In this document: piece by piece, positions 17,206 to 26,163 of the stretch
How the letters are laid out: each line of letters opens with the position of its first letter
Position numbering within the stretch: the stretch's first letter is position 1
NCBI GenBank assembly: GCA_003251535.1
Contig: QKFD01000103.1
Location: forward strand, 57,806 to 121,805
Length of the DNA stretch: 64,000 bases
Reading direction: 5' to 3'
DNA from: Chromatiales bacterium
Lineage (GTDB): Bacteria > Pseudomonadota > Gammaproteobacteria > Thiohalomonadales > Thiohalomonadaceae
Translations under genes and position numbers: made by a program
The notes under the pieces: generated by a model
What the model was told of the DNA's origin: nothing
The model's input: the letters and a program-made list of their open reading frames with translations, nothing else
The model's database searches: none

Positions 17206-18711
17206 GTGTCCCTCGCTATTGTTCATAGTCGGGCCCAGGCGGGTGTCGATGCCCCGCCGGTGACAGTGGAGGTGGATATCGGCTACGCCCTGCCGAGCCT
17301 CTCTATTGTCGGGCTGCCGGAGGCGGCCGTGAAGGAGAGCAAGGATCGGGTGCGGAGCGCCCTGCTCAACGGTCGTTTTGACTACCCCCAGGCACGCATC
17401 ACCATCAATCTTGCGCCGGCAGATCTGCCCAAGGAGGGGGGGCGCTTTGATCTCCCCATTGCGCTCGGGATCCTTGCCGCCTCTGGCCAGCTGCCGCCGG
17501 AGGTGGTGGCGGGTTATGAGTTTGTGGGGGAGTTGGCGCTGGGCGGGGGGCTGCGGCCGGTGCGGGGGGTGTTGCCGGTGGCGTTGGCGGCCCGGGCGGC
17601 GGGGCGGGCGCTGGTGGTGCCGCTGGGCAATGCCGCCGAGGCGGCCCTGGCGGCGGGATTGGCGGTGTTTGCCGCGGCCCACCTGTTGGAGGTCTGTGCC
17701 CACCTCCTGGGACAGGAGCAGCTGCCGCTGGGTGAGCTTCCGCTCCCCCCACCCACCGAACCGGGTCCCGATCTCGCCGAGGTGCGAGGCCAGCCGCGGG
17801 CGCGGCGGGCGCTGGAGGTGGCGGCAGCGGGGGGCCATAACCTCTTGCTGTCGGGGCCGCCCGGTACCGGCAAGACCATGCTGGCGAGCCGCCTACCTGG
17901 GATCCTGCCGCCGATGACCGAGGAGGAGGCGCTGGAGAGTGCGGCGGTCGCCTCGGTGAGCGACGGCGGCTTTGAGCCCCGCCTCTGGGGTCAGCGACCA
18001 TTTCGCGCCCCCCACCACACCGCCTCGGCCGCTGCCTTGGTGGGGGGCGGTGGCCAGCCGCGGCCGGGGGAGGTCTCTCTGGCCCATCGCGGGGTGCTCT
18101 TTTTAGATGAGTTGCCAGAGTTCGACCGGCGGGTTCTGGAGGTGTTGCGGGAGCCGATGGAGTCGGGAAGGGTGATTATCGCCCGCGCCGCCCGGCGGGC
18201 GGAGTTCCCCGCCCGCTTCCAACTGGTGGCAGCGATGAACCCCTGCCCCTGTGGCTACTTGGGGGACCCCGGCGGGCGCTGCCGCTGTACGCCAGATCAG
18301 GTAGTGCGCTACCGGGGACGACTCTCGGGTCCACTGCTAGATCGTATCGATCTCCACCTGGAGGTGCCGCCGCTCCCCACGGGGGTGTTGTTGGAGCCGA
18401 CGGCAGAGGGGGAGGGGAGCGCAGCGGTGCGGGCACGGGTGGCGGCAGCTAGGGGGCGGCAGTTGGCCCGCGCCGGCCGGGCCAATGGCGAGCTGGGGCA
18501 ACGGGAGTTGGGGCGGGACTGTCCTCTGAGCGCGGCGGATCGGGCACTGTTGGAGCGGGCGATGGAGCAGTTTGGCCTCTCCGCCCGCGGTCTCACGCGG
18601 GTGTTGCGGGTGGCGCGGACCATTGCCGATCTCGCCGCCTCTGAGGCGATCACCCGCCCCCACCTCACGGAGGCGCTCTCCTATCGGGGCCTGGTGATAG
18701 GCGGGCGTTGA
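17206..18711 (+). CDS. comM: ComM/YifB-type AAA+ ATPase (magnesium-chelatase-like)
   Basis: The 501-residue protein is a member of the YifB/ComM family. In naturally competent bacteria ComM is a helicase that promotes branch migration during integration of incoming DNA. The N-terminal Lon-protease-like domain (AIVHSRAQAGVDAPPVTVEV to about 165) precedes the ATPase domain. Walker A GPPGTGKT is at 217-224, Walker B is LFLDELPEF, and a cysteine cluster occurs in NPCPCGYLGD. A C-terminal helical domain completes the usual length. Translation starts at GTG. Competence itself cannot be inferred, since this family is common outside competent species. Confidence 0.92.
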   Translation: MSLAIVHSRAQAGVDAPPVTVEVDIGYALPSLSIVGLPEAAVKESKDRVRSALLNGRFDYPQARITINLAPADLPKEGGRFDLPIALGILAASGQLPPEVVAGYEFVGELALGGGLRPVRGVLPVALAARAAGRALVVPLGNAAEAALAAGLAVFAAAHLLEVCAHLLGQEQLPLGELPLPPPTEPGPDLAEVRGQPRARRALEVAAAGGHNLLLSGPPGTGKTMLASRLPGILPPMTEEEALESAAVASVSDGGFEPRLWGQRPFRAPHHTASAAALVGGGGQPRPGEVSLAHRGVLFLDELPEFDRRVLEVLREPMESGRVIIARAARRAEFPARFQLVAAMNPCPCGYLGDPGGRCRCTPDQVVRYRGRLSGPLLDRIDLHLEVPPLPTGVLLEPTAEGEGSAAVRARVAAARGRQLARAGRANGELGQRELGRDCPLSAADRALLERAMEQFGLSARGLTRVLRVARTIADLAASEAITRPHLTEALSYRGLVIGGR

Positions 18712-18717
18712 GGGGGG

Positions 18718-19224
18718 TTACAGCCGGAAACGCCGCACCTGCACCTGCCAACGCTGTTCGCTGGTACTGAGCAACAGGCAGCAGGGGCCGCCATAGGTGC
18801 GGGTGCGGCCGGCGGCGCCGGGGTTGAGGATCCAGGGCAGTCCGCCTGTATCGGTCACCATGCGGTGGCTGTGGCCGTAGAGCACTGCGCGGGCCTCGTG
18901 GAAGTGGTGGCGCAGCCGTTGGTGGCGCTCAGTGGCGGGGTTGACGCGGTGGCCATGGAGCACCACCAACGTCCCACCGGGCAGTTCGATCCGCGCCTCA
19001 TTGGGTAGCTGCTCCAGGAGCGGGTGCTCCTCCGCGGGCCAGGTGAGGGGGATGTCGTTGTTACCGCGCACCGCCACCAGCCGCGGGCAGACCGCCAGCT
19101 CCCGCAGCACCGAGGCGTCACCGATATCACCGGCATGGACGCAGATCTCCACCTCCGCCGCCAGCCGGGCGATGCGCGGATCGAGCTGGCCATGGGTGTC
19201 GGAGAGCAGCAGTAGCCGGATCAC
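18718..19224 (-). CDS. YfcE/MJ0936-type metallophosphoesterase
   Basis: The 168-residue calcineurin-like phosphoesterase has the expected metal motifs: LLSDTHG (Asp9, His11), HAGDIGD, RGNND, LHGHR and YGHSHR. Small proteins of this class hydrolyse phosphodiesters; the physiological substrate is unknown. The GTG at 19224 directly precedes IRLLLLSDTHG, the normal family start; a longer frame would run into the FIST gene. It converges with comM, the two stop codons being 6 bases apart, and follows the FIST gene by 43 bases on the same strand. Confidence 0.88.
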   Translation of the reverse strand: MIRLLLLSDTHGQLDPRIARLAAEVEICVHAGDIGDASVLRELAVCPRLVAVRGNNDIPLTWPAEEHPLLEQLPNEARIELPGGTLVVLHGHRVNPATERHQRLRHHFHEARAVLYGHSHRMVTDTGGLPWILNPGAAGRTRTYGGPCCLLLSTSEQRWQVQVRRFRL

Positions 19225-19267
19225 CGGCCCGCCTCGGTGGGGTAGCGGAGGGGTGCTCGCCGGGGTG

Positions 19268-20383
19268 TCATAGGAACAGGGTGAGGACGCCGGTGTAGCC
19301 GTAGAGGCGACCGTTGTAAAGCTCGCCATTGGCGAAGAAGCCGACTAGCGGAAACTCCCCCAATACCGCGCTAATGGCCTTCAGCTCCTCGGCATCTTCA
19401 CCGAACTGGTGGCGACCGCGGCCGAGACAGGAGATGTAGACCCCGCCACGGATGGGGCGCCCCTCCAGCCGCTGCTGGAGGCGGCCGAGCATTCGCGCCA
19501 TATCTTCCCGGGCGGTGTTGCCGTCGCGGCGGCAGAACATCACTTGGGGCTGCTGGTCGAGGTACTCCCCCACGGCCAGGTAGCCCTGTTGGGTATCGAT
19601 GGCGAGCAGGTTGCGCACCAGGTAGTCGCCAGTGTCAGAGCCGTGGATAGGTAGGCCGAGGAAGATGTAACCACCGATCTTGGTGAGGTCGCGCGAGAGT
19701 ACCTCGCCGATCTCCTCCTTCATCACCTCCAAGGCCCGGCGGCCATCCAGCTCCATCAGGATGTTACGCCGCGCCTCGGTCACCTCATGCTTGTCGCCGA
19801 TGGGGCTGCACCCCTGGGTGTGGTCGGTGGCAATGGCCACCTCAGGACCAAAGAGCACCCCGCACACCCCACCCCGCGCCACGGCTCCAGCCAGTTGCCA
19901 GTTCATGGTGTTGGAGGAGGTGAGGCCGCCGTTGATGAAGCCGGTGGTGGTGTCGGCTAGGGTCTCGATCACCTCGGGTACGGCGGGATTGGTGGGATCG
20001 CCATGGAGCAGGCCGAAGCAGAAGCCGCGCTCACCACACCAGGCGCGCAGGTGCTCGGGGATCTGGTCCGGCGACTCCACTAGAGGGAGGAGGCGGTAGT
20101 GATCGCGGGGGATGTCGGTCACCATCACCACCAGCGCCGGCTGGTCGTAAAACTCCAGGTTACTGGCACAGAGGCCGATCCCTAGGGTGCCGACCCACTC
20201 CACCCGGGGCGAGAGGTGCGATAGACGGGTGACCACCTGCTCCAGCTGGCCGGCCAGCTGGTCAGAGGCGTAGAGGAAGCCGAGGGTCGCCTCCGGCGGC
20301 AGCATCCCCAGCTGGGTGGCTACCTCTTCGGCGAGGACGAGCGGATCCTGGCCGTGGGCGGTGGCGTAGAGAAAGCGGTCCAT
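19268..20383 (-). CDS. FIST domain sensory protein
   Basis: The 371-residue soluble protein has an N-terminal FIST domain (ATLGFLYASDQLAGQLEQVV, then WVGTLGIGLCASNLEFYD) and a C-terminal FIST-C part (ISCLGRGRHQFGE, VGFFANGELYNGRLYGYTG). FIST domains are thought to bind small ligands, perhaps amino acids, and are often attached to signalling modules. Here the domain stands alone, without kinase or GGDEF output, so a partner would be needed. It lies upstream of the phosphoesterase on the same strand. Confidence 0.85.
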   Translation of the reverse strand: MDRFLYATAHGQDPLVLAEEVATQLGMLPPEATLGFLYASDQLAGQLEQVVTRLSHLSPRVEWVGTLGIGLCASNLEFYDQPALVVMVTDIPRDHYRLLPLVESPDQIPEHLRAWCGERGFCFGLLHGDPTNPAVPEVIETLADTTTGFINGGLTSSNTMNWQLAGAVARGGVCGVLFGPEVAIATDHTQGCSPIGDKHEVTEARRNILMELDGRRALEVMKEEIGEVLSRDLTKIGGYIFLGLPIHGSDTGDYLVRNLLAIDTQQGYLAVGEYLDQQPQVMFCRRDGNTAREDMARMLGRLQQRLEGRPIRGGVYISCLGRGRHQFGEDAEELKAISAVLGEFPLVGFFANGELYNGRLYGYTGVLTLFL

Positions 20384-20518
20384 GGTCCCTCCAGTGGTGG
20401 CGTGTGGTAACGCCCTAGCAGTTGAGATGGCGGTGAGCGGGTGCGGTTCCTGGCAGCCCCTTCGGTCCGCTGATATTGCCGGTTGCAGGGTGCCTGCACC
20501 CCGTTGTTCCGTGCTGTT

Positions 20519-20986
20519 CTAGCCTACACCTGCGCCCAACTCTGCGAGCAGAGTGCGAATGGGGTCAGTGGCGGCGCTGTCACTCTCCGCTGGTTGCCAG
20601 CTGAGATCGTGGCCGAGGCGCCAGCCCCCTTGGTAGGGGTGGGGGGGCTGATCACCCCAATCGGCCGGCGCCAGCATAGAGAAGTAGCGGCTGCCATCGG
20701 GGCGGCGGTAGAGGTGGTAGGTGTGGCCCGGTAGCCGTTTGAAACTGCACTCTACGTGGTGCAGATCCTGCTGCTGGCGGGTCTCCTCCAGCACCTGGCG
20801 TGCCTGTTGTTGGAGGGCACGGATCTGCTCGGCGATGAGCCGTAGCTTACCTTCCGCCACGCCACTTAGTAGGCGGTCCGCAGCGGCCACCTCCTGGGCC
20901 AGATCCACCAGTGCCACCGGTGGTGAGAGGCGGCTGACCGGGTAGGGCGAGGCGTGGTTGGGGCGCTGCTGATCGGGGTCGCTCAT
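20519..20986 (-). CDS. DUF2452 domain protein
   Basis: The 155-residue soluble protein is of unknown function. An N-terminal polar segment leads into a helix, AEGKLRLIAEQIRALQQQAR, then a compact region with FKRLPGHTYHLYRRPDGSRY and FSMLAPADWG, which I recognise as DUF2452. The start at 20986 is fixed by a strong ribosome site (GGAGGAGAG ends 3-4 bases upstream). It lies 25 bases after the lipoprotein gene on the same strand, so they are probably cotranscribed. Confidence 0.75.
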   Translation of the reverse strand: MSDPDQQRPNHASPYPVSRLSPPVALVDLAQEVAAADRLLSGVAEGKLRLIAEQIRALQQQARQVLEETRQQQDLHHVECSFKRLPGHTYHLYRRPDGSRYFSMLAPADWGDQPPHPYQGGWRLGHDLSWQPAESDSAATDPIRTLLAELGAGVG

Positions 20987-21011
20987 GGGCTCTCCTCCGG
21001 CTGGGAATGGG

Positions 21012-21974
21012 CTACGGCTCCTCTTCGCCCAACAGAATGAGCAGAAAACGGTTGTCATTCCAGCTGGAGGTCTCGCCGAAGCGCACTACCACCAGGTTTT
21101 TCGAGGGGATGATATAGAGCCGCTGACCGCCAGCACCGGCCGCGTAATAGGTATCGTCCGGGATCTGCTTATCGAACTCATCGCTGCCATCCACCAGCCA
21201 GAGGCCGAGCCCATAGTCGTTCGCCACCTCCGAGCCTTGGGTACAGGGCTCTAGCCACTGGGCGTTGATCACCTCGCTGCTATGCCACATCCCCTGTTGC
21301 TCCAGTAACAAACCGAGACGTCCCCAGGCGCGGGCGGTGAGGTAGGCGCCGCTGGCCAGCTCTCGGTTGCCATCCTCATCCTCCAGCCAGTGGTCCACGG
21401 TGAGCCCGATGGGGTCGAGGATGCGCCGCTCCAGGTAGTCCGGCAGGCTCTCTCCGGTGGGCTCCAGTTTGCGGCGTAGGATCTCGCCAAACACCTGGAA
21501 AGGTACCGGTCCGTTGTCGAAGCGGGCGCCGGGGGAGGTCAGCGACTCCGCTTCAATGGCGCTGGCATAGGAGGGGATGGTGCCGTAGTCCCCAACATCG
21601 AGACCGGAGGTGAGAGAGAGTAGCTGGCCCAGCGTGATCTCGGGGCGCGACTCCGATCCCTTCCACTCGGTGAGGGTGTTAGCAGCCAATTCGTTGAGGC
21701 GTAGCAGACCATCCTCGGCAGCGGCAGCGGCGAGGGTGCAGGTGAACACCGTGGTGCCCGCAGCGAGGCGGTGGGCCTCCTCCTTGTCCCAGCCGTTGTC
21801 ATAGGCCTCGTACACCAAATCACCCTTTTCATAGACCAGCAGGGCGTGGCCACCGCGATCCGCCGACCACTCTGCGGCCTGGTCGTAGTCGCTGTCGAAG
21901 CGGGAGAGTAACTCGCAGCTCGAAAGGGTGAGGGAGAGCATCCCGGCGCCTACCAGCGCGAGGTATCCGTACAT
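21012..21974 (-). CDS. Lipoprotein of the serine beta-lactamase/esterase fold lacking the SxxK catalytic pair
   Basis: This 320-residue predicted lipoprotein has a signal peptide with lipobox LSSC and Cys20 as the acylated residue. The rest follows class C beta-lactamase-like hydrolases such as 6-aminohexanoate-dimer hydrolase: LLSLTSGLDVGDYG, the middle part ILDPIGLTVDHWLEDEDGN and the late AGAGGQRLYIIPSKNLVVVR. At the nucleophile position, where relatives have SxxK before FT, this protein reads A72-G-T-T75-V-F-T. Both Ser and Lys are therefore absent and it is probably not an active hydrolase. The frame continues upstream to 22325 only through repeat DNA, so the ATG at 21974 is preferred. 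Confidence 0.8.
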   Translation of the reverse strand: MYGYLALVGAGMLSLTLSSCELLSRFDSDYDQAAEWSADRGGHALLVYEKGDLVYEAYDNGWDKEEAHRLAAGTTVFTCTLAAAAAEDGLLRLNELAANTLTEWKGSESRPEITLGQLLSLTSGLDVGDYGTIPSYASAIEAESLTSPGARFDNGPVPFQVFGEILRRKLEPTGESLPDYLERRILDPIGLTVDHWLEDEDGNRELASGAYLTARAWGRLGLLLEQQGMWHSSEVINAQWLEPCTQGSEVANDYGLGLWLVDGSDEFDKQIPDDTYYAAGAGGQRLYIIPSKNLVVVRFGETSSWNDNRFLLILLGEEEP

Positions 21975-22039
21975 GGGCGGAACTCCGAAGCGGAAGAGAC
22001 GGGGGCAAAGGATAAAGGTGGCCGGCCGATTTCTCCACC

Positions 22040-22910
22040 GTGTCCGTGGGTGAAGTGGGGATCGACTCACACTCCACTCCCTAAAAACGGGGCGGGCCAG
22101 TATCGTTTGAGCCCCGTAGCCACAGAGGCGATGGGATGGGTGTCCACAGTGAGTTGGTGAATCCAGTGGGCCAATCCCGCGGGCTGTTAGGGTGGGTGTC
22201 CGGTTAGAAGGGGGCGCCGTATCCGTAGGTGCAGAGGGGATCGACTCACCTCCACTCCCTAAAAACGGGGCGGGCCAGTGTCGTTTGGGCCCCGTAGCTA
22301 CAGAGGCGATGGGATGGGTGTCCACAGTGGGTCCCGGTGGGTCGGGATGGGTGTCCGGTTAGTAGTGGGCCGGGCGGTTAGGGTGGGTGTCCGGTTAGGG
22401 AGTACGGTTAGAGGGGGGCGACCTCCACTCCCTAAAAACGGGGCGGGTTAGTGTCGTTTGAGCCCCGTAGCTACAGAGGAGATGGGGTGGGTGTCCACCG
22501 TGAGTCGCCGGTGCAGAGGGGATCGACTCACCCTCCACCCCCTAAAAACGGGGCGGGTTAGTGTCGTTTGAGCCCCGTAGCTACAGAGGCGATGGGATGG
22601 GTGTCCACAGTGGGTCGGTAGTGGGCCGGGCGGTTAGGATGGGTGTCCGGTTAGGGGAGGCGGTGGGCTGTTAGGGTGGGTGTCCGGTTAGGAAGGGGGC
22701 GGCGTGTCCGTGGGTGCAGGGGGGATCGACTCACCTCCACTCCCTAAAAACGGGGCGGGCCAGTGTCGTTTGGGCCCCGTAGCTACAGAGGCGATGGGAT
22801 GGGTGTCCACAGTGGGTCGGGATGGGTGTCCGGTTAGTAGTGGGCCGGGCGGTTAGGATGGGTGTCCGGTTAGGGGAGGCGGTGGGCAGTTAGGGTGGGT
22901 GTCCGGTTAG
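22040..22910. repeat. Intergenic array of two interspersed repeat families
   Basis: The 1050 bases between the lipoprotein and symporter genes hold no plausible gene. Five copies of a 70-110-base unit are seen, anchored on TAAAAACGGGGCGGG at 22082, 22260, 22433, 22543 and 22745. Each holds an inverted repeat ACGGGGC/GCCCCGT around a 17-base loop (22087-22117 in copy 1) and ends in GGRTGGGTGTCCAC. Eight copies of a shorter unit, GGRTGGGTGTCCGGTTAG, start at 22190, 22345, 22381, 22637, 22674, 22820, 22856 and 22893. Both families share GGRTGGGTGTCC. The blocks from copy 2 and copy 5 onward are nearly alike, suggesting duplication. Spacing (178, 173, 110, 202) is irregular. Confidence 0.93.
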
Positions 22911-23024
22911 AGGGGGGCGCCACAAAGGGGAGGGGCTGGTGTCTGCCAACCGTATTACCTACTGAGGAGGCGCAGGCGTAGGGCGCCACCGGCCTTTGCT
23001 GGTGCGGTGGGTCTCTGTGGGTCG

Positions 23025-24461
23025 CTATGGGTGGCCGGAGTCGGTCTGTTCGGGGTTTGGTTTGAGGATGTTGCCGAGGGTGTGGCCTAGGAGGAAGAGG
23101 ATGAAGCCGGAGAGGATGCCGGGGAGCACGGCGTAGACGGTGCCGGGTAGGTAGAGGCTCCAGCTGTACATGGTGATCACGCCGCCTAACACCATGGCGA
23201 TGGCGAGTCGTTCAGATGGACGTTGGCCTAGGGCGTAGAGGGTGAGCAGGGGGGCGAAGGCGGAGGCGAGGACACCCCAGGAGTCGAGCACTAGGTCGTA
23301 GACGCTCTGGTTGCCGGAGAGGGCGATGGCCAGGGCGACGGCGGTGACTAGCACGGTGCCGAGTTTGGTGATGATGAAGCGGCTGCGGCCGCCGCGCGGG
23401 TGGAAGTCGCGGGTGAGGGCGGCGGAGCAGCTGAGGATGAGGGAGTCGGCGGTGGAGATGGTGGCGGCGAAGACGCCGGCCAGTACCAATCCCACTAGGA
23501 CCGGCGGTAGCAGCTGGTGGGCCAGGGTGGGGAGGGCCAACTCGGCATCGAAGGTGGCCTGCTCGGGGATGAGTAGCCGGGCGGCGAGGCCGACACCGAT
23601 GGCGGTGCTCCAGAAGAGGGCAAACCAGCTGTAGTACCAGTGGCGCACGGGGGTGATGTCCCCCGGATCGGTCATCGCCATGAAGCGGATCATGATGTGG
23701 GGCTGGCCCACCACCCCATAACCGGCGAAGAACCAGCCGCCGATGAAGAGCAGCGCCCCCAAGGCCCCTTCTCCCACCGAGCCGGGGAAGAGGGAGAGGT
23801 AGTCGGGATCGATCTGACCCAGTTGCTGCCAGAAGCTGCCGATCCCGCCGCTGGCGGCGAGCGCCGCCCACAGCAGCACCAGCATGGCCAGGATCATCAC
23901 CAACGACTGGGCGGCATCGGTCCAGATGGAGGCGCGGATCCCGCCAGCGGCAGAGTAGGCGAGGACGACCAGCGCCCCGAGTAGCGCCCCGCTGTAGTGT
24001 TCCCAACCAAACAGCACCGAGAGTGCCTTACTGCCGGCGGAGAGCTGGGCGGCGGCGTAGGCGCCGAGGAAGATGAGGGTGATGAGGCCGGTGAGGCGGC
24101 GCAGGGTGCGGTACTCGCCGCCATGCCAGCGGGAGACCAGGCCGCCAAAGCTGTGTAGATCCTCCCGCTCGGTCACTTCGCGCACCTGGCGGTGGATGAA
24201 GAGTGAGGCGAATAGATCGCCGCAGATCCACCCCACCATCATCCAGATCGAGGCGAGCCCGGTGGTGTAGGTGTAGCCGATGAGGCCGATGAACATGTAG
24301 CCGGAGTTGTTGGTGGCCACGGCCGAGAGGGCCACCAGCCACGGTGGCACGTTGCGCCCGGCCACCAGGTAGTCCCGACTATCGTTACGGCTCACCCGCA
24401 TTGAGGCAAGGCCGATGAGGAGGAATATCGCCAGGCAGGCGACGAAGCTTGCGATCACCAT
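23025..24461 (-). CDS. Sodium:solute symporter family (SSS) transporter
   Basis: The 478-residue inner-membrane protein has about 13 hydrophobic segments, the normal size for the PutP/PanF/SSS family that couples solute uptake to Na+ entry. The conserved early block NNSGYMFIGLIGYTYTTG and the helix ASIWTDAAQSLVM are typical. ISTADSLILSCSAALTRD matches the core helix that contributes sodium ligands (Ser/Thr in STADS). The solute (proline, pantothenate, acetate or other) cannot be decided. It is flanked upstream by trpE and downstream by the repeat array and seems to be a single-gene unit. Confidence 0.9.
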   Translation of the reverse strand: MVIASFVACLAIFLLIGLASMRVSRNDSRDYLVAGRNVPPWLVALSAVATNNSGYMFIGLIGYTYTTGLASIWMMVGWICGDLFASLFIHRQVREVTEREDLHSFGGLVSRWHGGEYRTLRRLTGLITLIFLGAYAAAQLSAGSKALSVLFGWEHYSGALLGALVVLAYSAAGGIRASIWTDAAQSLVMILAMLVLLWAALAASGGIGSFWQQLGQIDPDYLSLFPGSVGEGALGALLFIGGWFFAGYGVVGQPHIMIRFMAMTDPGDITPVRHWYYSWFALFWSTAIGVGLAARLLIPEQATFDAELALPTLAHQLLPPVLVGLVLAGVFAATISTADSLILSCSAALTRDFHPRGGRSRFIITKLGTVLVTAVALAIALSGNQSVYDLVLDSWGVLASAFAPLLTLYALGQRPSERLAIAMVLGGVITMYSWSLYLPGTVYAVLPGILSGFILFLLGHTLGNILKPNPEQTDSGHP

Positions 24462-24600
24462 GGGCAGGGACCTTAACGGAATGTGGCGCTGGGTTCAAAC
24501 CGCACTGGCCACTCGGGTCCGCCGGATCTGGGGGCGCTAGGTTCGCTGGAGGGTGCAACAGCACCCTATGGCACACCCTCTGGAGAGGGGGCTGAGGCCC

Positions 24601-24630
24601 ATCGCCGACCCTCGCGCGAGGGTCGGCGAT
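24601..24630. repeat. 30-base perfect palindrome between trpE and the symporter gene
   Basis: The right arm GCGAGGGTCGGCGAT is the exact reverse complement of the left arm ATCGCCGACCCTCGC, with no spacer. It begins 10 bases past the trpE stop (minus strand). No T-run follows on either strand, so it is not a standard intrinsic terminator. It may be a Rho-type or protein-binding site. A smaller hairpin (AGGGTGC/GCACCCT) lies just beyond at about 24550-24567. Confidence 0.8.
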
Positions 24631-24639
24631 CGCCCCCGC

Positions 24640-26124
24640 TTAGCGGTGGGCGCCGTCCAGCCCCGCTTCCGCCATGGCCGCGGCGCGGAATACCGCCCGC
24701 CCCTTGTTCATGGTCTCGGCCCACTCGCTCTCGGGTACGGAGTCGTAGACGATACCGGCGCCTGCCTGCATATAGAGGGTGCCATCCTTCAACACGGCGG
24801 TACGGATGGCGATGGCGGTGTCCATATTGCCGTTCCAAGCCAAGTAGCCCACGGCACCGGAGTAGACCCCCCGCTTGACCGGCTCCAGCTCGTCGATGAT
24901 CTCCATCGCCCGGATCTTGGGGGCGCCGCTGACGGTGCCGGCGGGGAAGGTGGCCTTGAGGACATCCAAGGCGCTGAGGCCGGGGGAGAGGCGGCCGACC
25001 ACATTGGAGACGATGTGCATGACGTGGGAGTAGCGCTCGATCACCAGCTGCTCGGTGAGTTTGACGCTCCCTATCTGGGCGATACGCCCGACGTCATTGC
25101 GCCCCAGATCGATCAGCATCAGATGTTCTGCCAGCTCTTTGGGGTCGGCGAGCAGCTCCTGCTCCAGCGCCTGGTCCTCCTCCGGGGTCTTGCCGCGCGG
25201 CCGGGTACCGGCGATGGGGCGCACGGTCACCTCGCCATCCTCCAGCCGTACCAGGATCTCCGGCGAGGAGCCCACCACATGGAAGCTACCCAGATCCAGG
25301 TGGTACATGTAGGGGGAGGGGTTGAGGGAGCGTAGCGCCCGATAGAGGTCGAGCGGCGGGGCATCAAAGGGGATGGTGAGGCGCTGCGAGAGCACCACCT
25401 GCATGATGTCGCCATCGATGATGTAGCGCTTGGAGCGGCGCACCGCCTCCTTGAAGCCCTCTTCGGTGAAGCCGGAGACGAAATCCTCCTCTCCCACCTG
25501 GCGCCCGGCCCGGAGCGGGGCATAGGGGGTGGCACGGCGCAGCATCCGCTCCAGCTCATCGAGCCGGCGTTCAGCGGCGGCGAGGGTGTCGGGGAGGTTA
25601 GGGTCGGCGTGGACCACCAGATGGAGCTTGCCGGCGAGGTTGTCGAACACCAACACCTCGTCGGAGATCATCAGCAGGATATCGGGGGCGTCGAGTGGAT
25701 CGGGGTTGGGGCACTGGGCCAGGCGCGGTTCGATATAGCGCACCGTGTCGTAGCCAAAGTAGCCCACGAGACCGCCGGTGAAGCGGGGCATGTCGGCCCG
25801 CTCCAACACCTTATAGCGGGCCTGGAACGCCTCGATATAGGCCAGGGGGTCGGCCACCTCCTGCTGCTCCACCAGCTCGCCGTCGGTGTAGAGGGCGACG
25901 CTGTAGCCCCGTACCGCGAGGTGGGAGCGGCAGGGGAGGCCGATGATGGAGTAGCGCCCCCACTTCTCTCCCCCCTGGACCGATTCAAACAGGTAGGAGT
26001 AGGGGCCGTCCGCCAGCTTCAGATAGGTGCTGAGGGGGGTGTCGAGGTCGGCCAGGACCTCGCGGCTGACGGGGATACGGTTGTAGCCCTCTTGGGCGTA
26101 TGCAGCAAAGCGATCGGGTGTCAT
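24640..26124 (-). CDS. trpE: Anthranilate synthase component I
   Basis: The 494-residue enzyme converts chorismate to anthranilate, the first step of tryptophan synthesis, using ammonia delivered by TrpG. The chorismate-binding part is complete: [40 protein letters not shown] and AGAGIVYDS. The N-terminal region with [19 protein letters not shown] contains the regulatory tryptophan site of the family. The ATG at 26124 gives the standard N-terminus; an extension to 26190 is unlikely. It is last in rpe-gph-trpE; trpG is not next to it. The leader carries a strong hairpin at 26164-26195. Confidence 0.95.
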   Translation of the reverse strand: MTPDRFAAYAQEGYNRIPVSREVLADLDTPLSTYLKLADGPYSYLFESVQGGEKWGRYSIIGLPCRSHLAVRGYSVALYTDGELVEQQEVADPLAYIEAFQARYKVLERADMPRFTGGLVGYFGYDTVRYIEPRLAQCPNPDPLDAPDILLMISDEVLVFDNLAGKLHLVVHADPNLPDTLAAAERRLDELERMLRRATPYAPLRAGRQVGEEDFVSGFTEEGFKEAVRRSKRYIIDGDIMQVVLSQRLTIPFDAPPLDLYRALRSLNPSPYMYHLDLGSFHVVGSSPEILVRLEDGEVTVRPIAGTRPRGKTPEEDQALEQELLADPKELAEHLMLIDLGRNDVGRIAQIGSVKLTEQLVIERYSHVMHIVSNVVGRLSPGLSALDVLKATFPAGTVSGAPKIRAMEIIDELEPVKRGVYSGAVGYLAWNGNMDTAIAIRTAVLKDGTLYMQAGAGIVYDSVPESEWAETMNKGRAVFRAAAMAEAGLDGAHR

Positions 26125-26163
26125 GGGTCTCACCTGACAGGGGGTGGTGTTCAGCGTTGGGGA

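Noticed and set aside
17405..18001. Antisense frames across comM
   Set aside because: Low-complexity Pro/Arg-rich translations of a GC-rich coding region; the plus frame has full ComM motifs.
21975..22325. N-terminal extension of the beta-lactamase-like lipoprotein
   Set aside because: The added residues translate the repeat array twice over and would destroy the signal peptide and lipobox.
22040..22910. CRISPR array
   Set aside because: Units are 70-110 bases with irregular spacing (178, 173, 110, 202), the intervening DNA is itself repeated, and no cas gene is near.
22186..22910. Telomere-like repeats (GTTAGGGTGGGTGT)
   Set aside because: Only eight dispersed copies occur, embedded in a larger unit in the middle of a gene-dense chromosome; there is no hairpin end or plasmid context.
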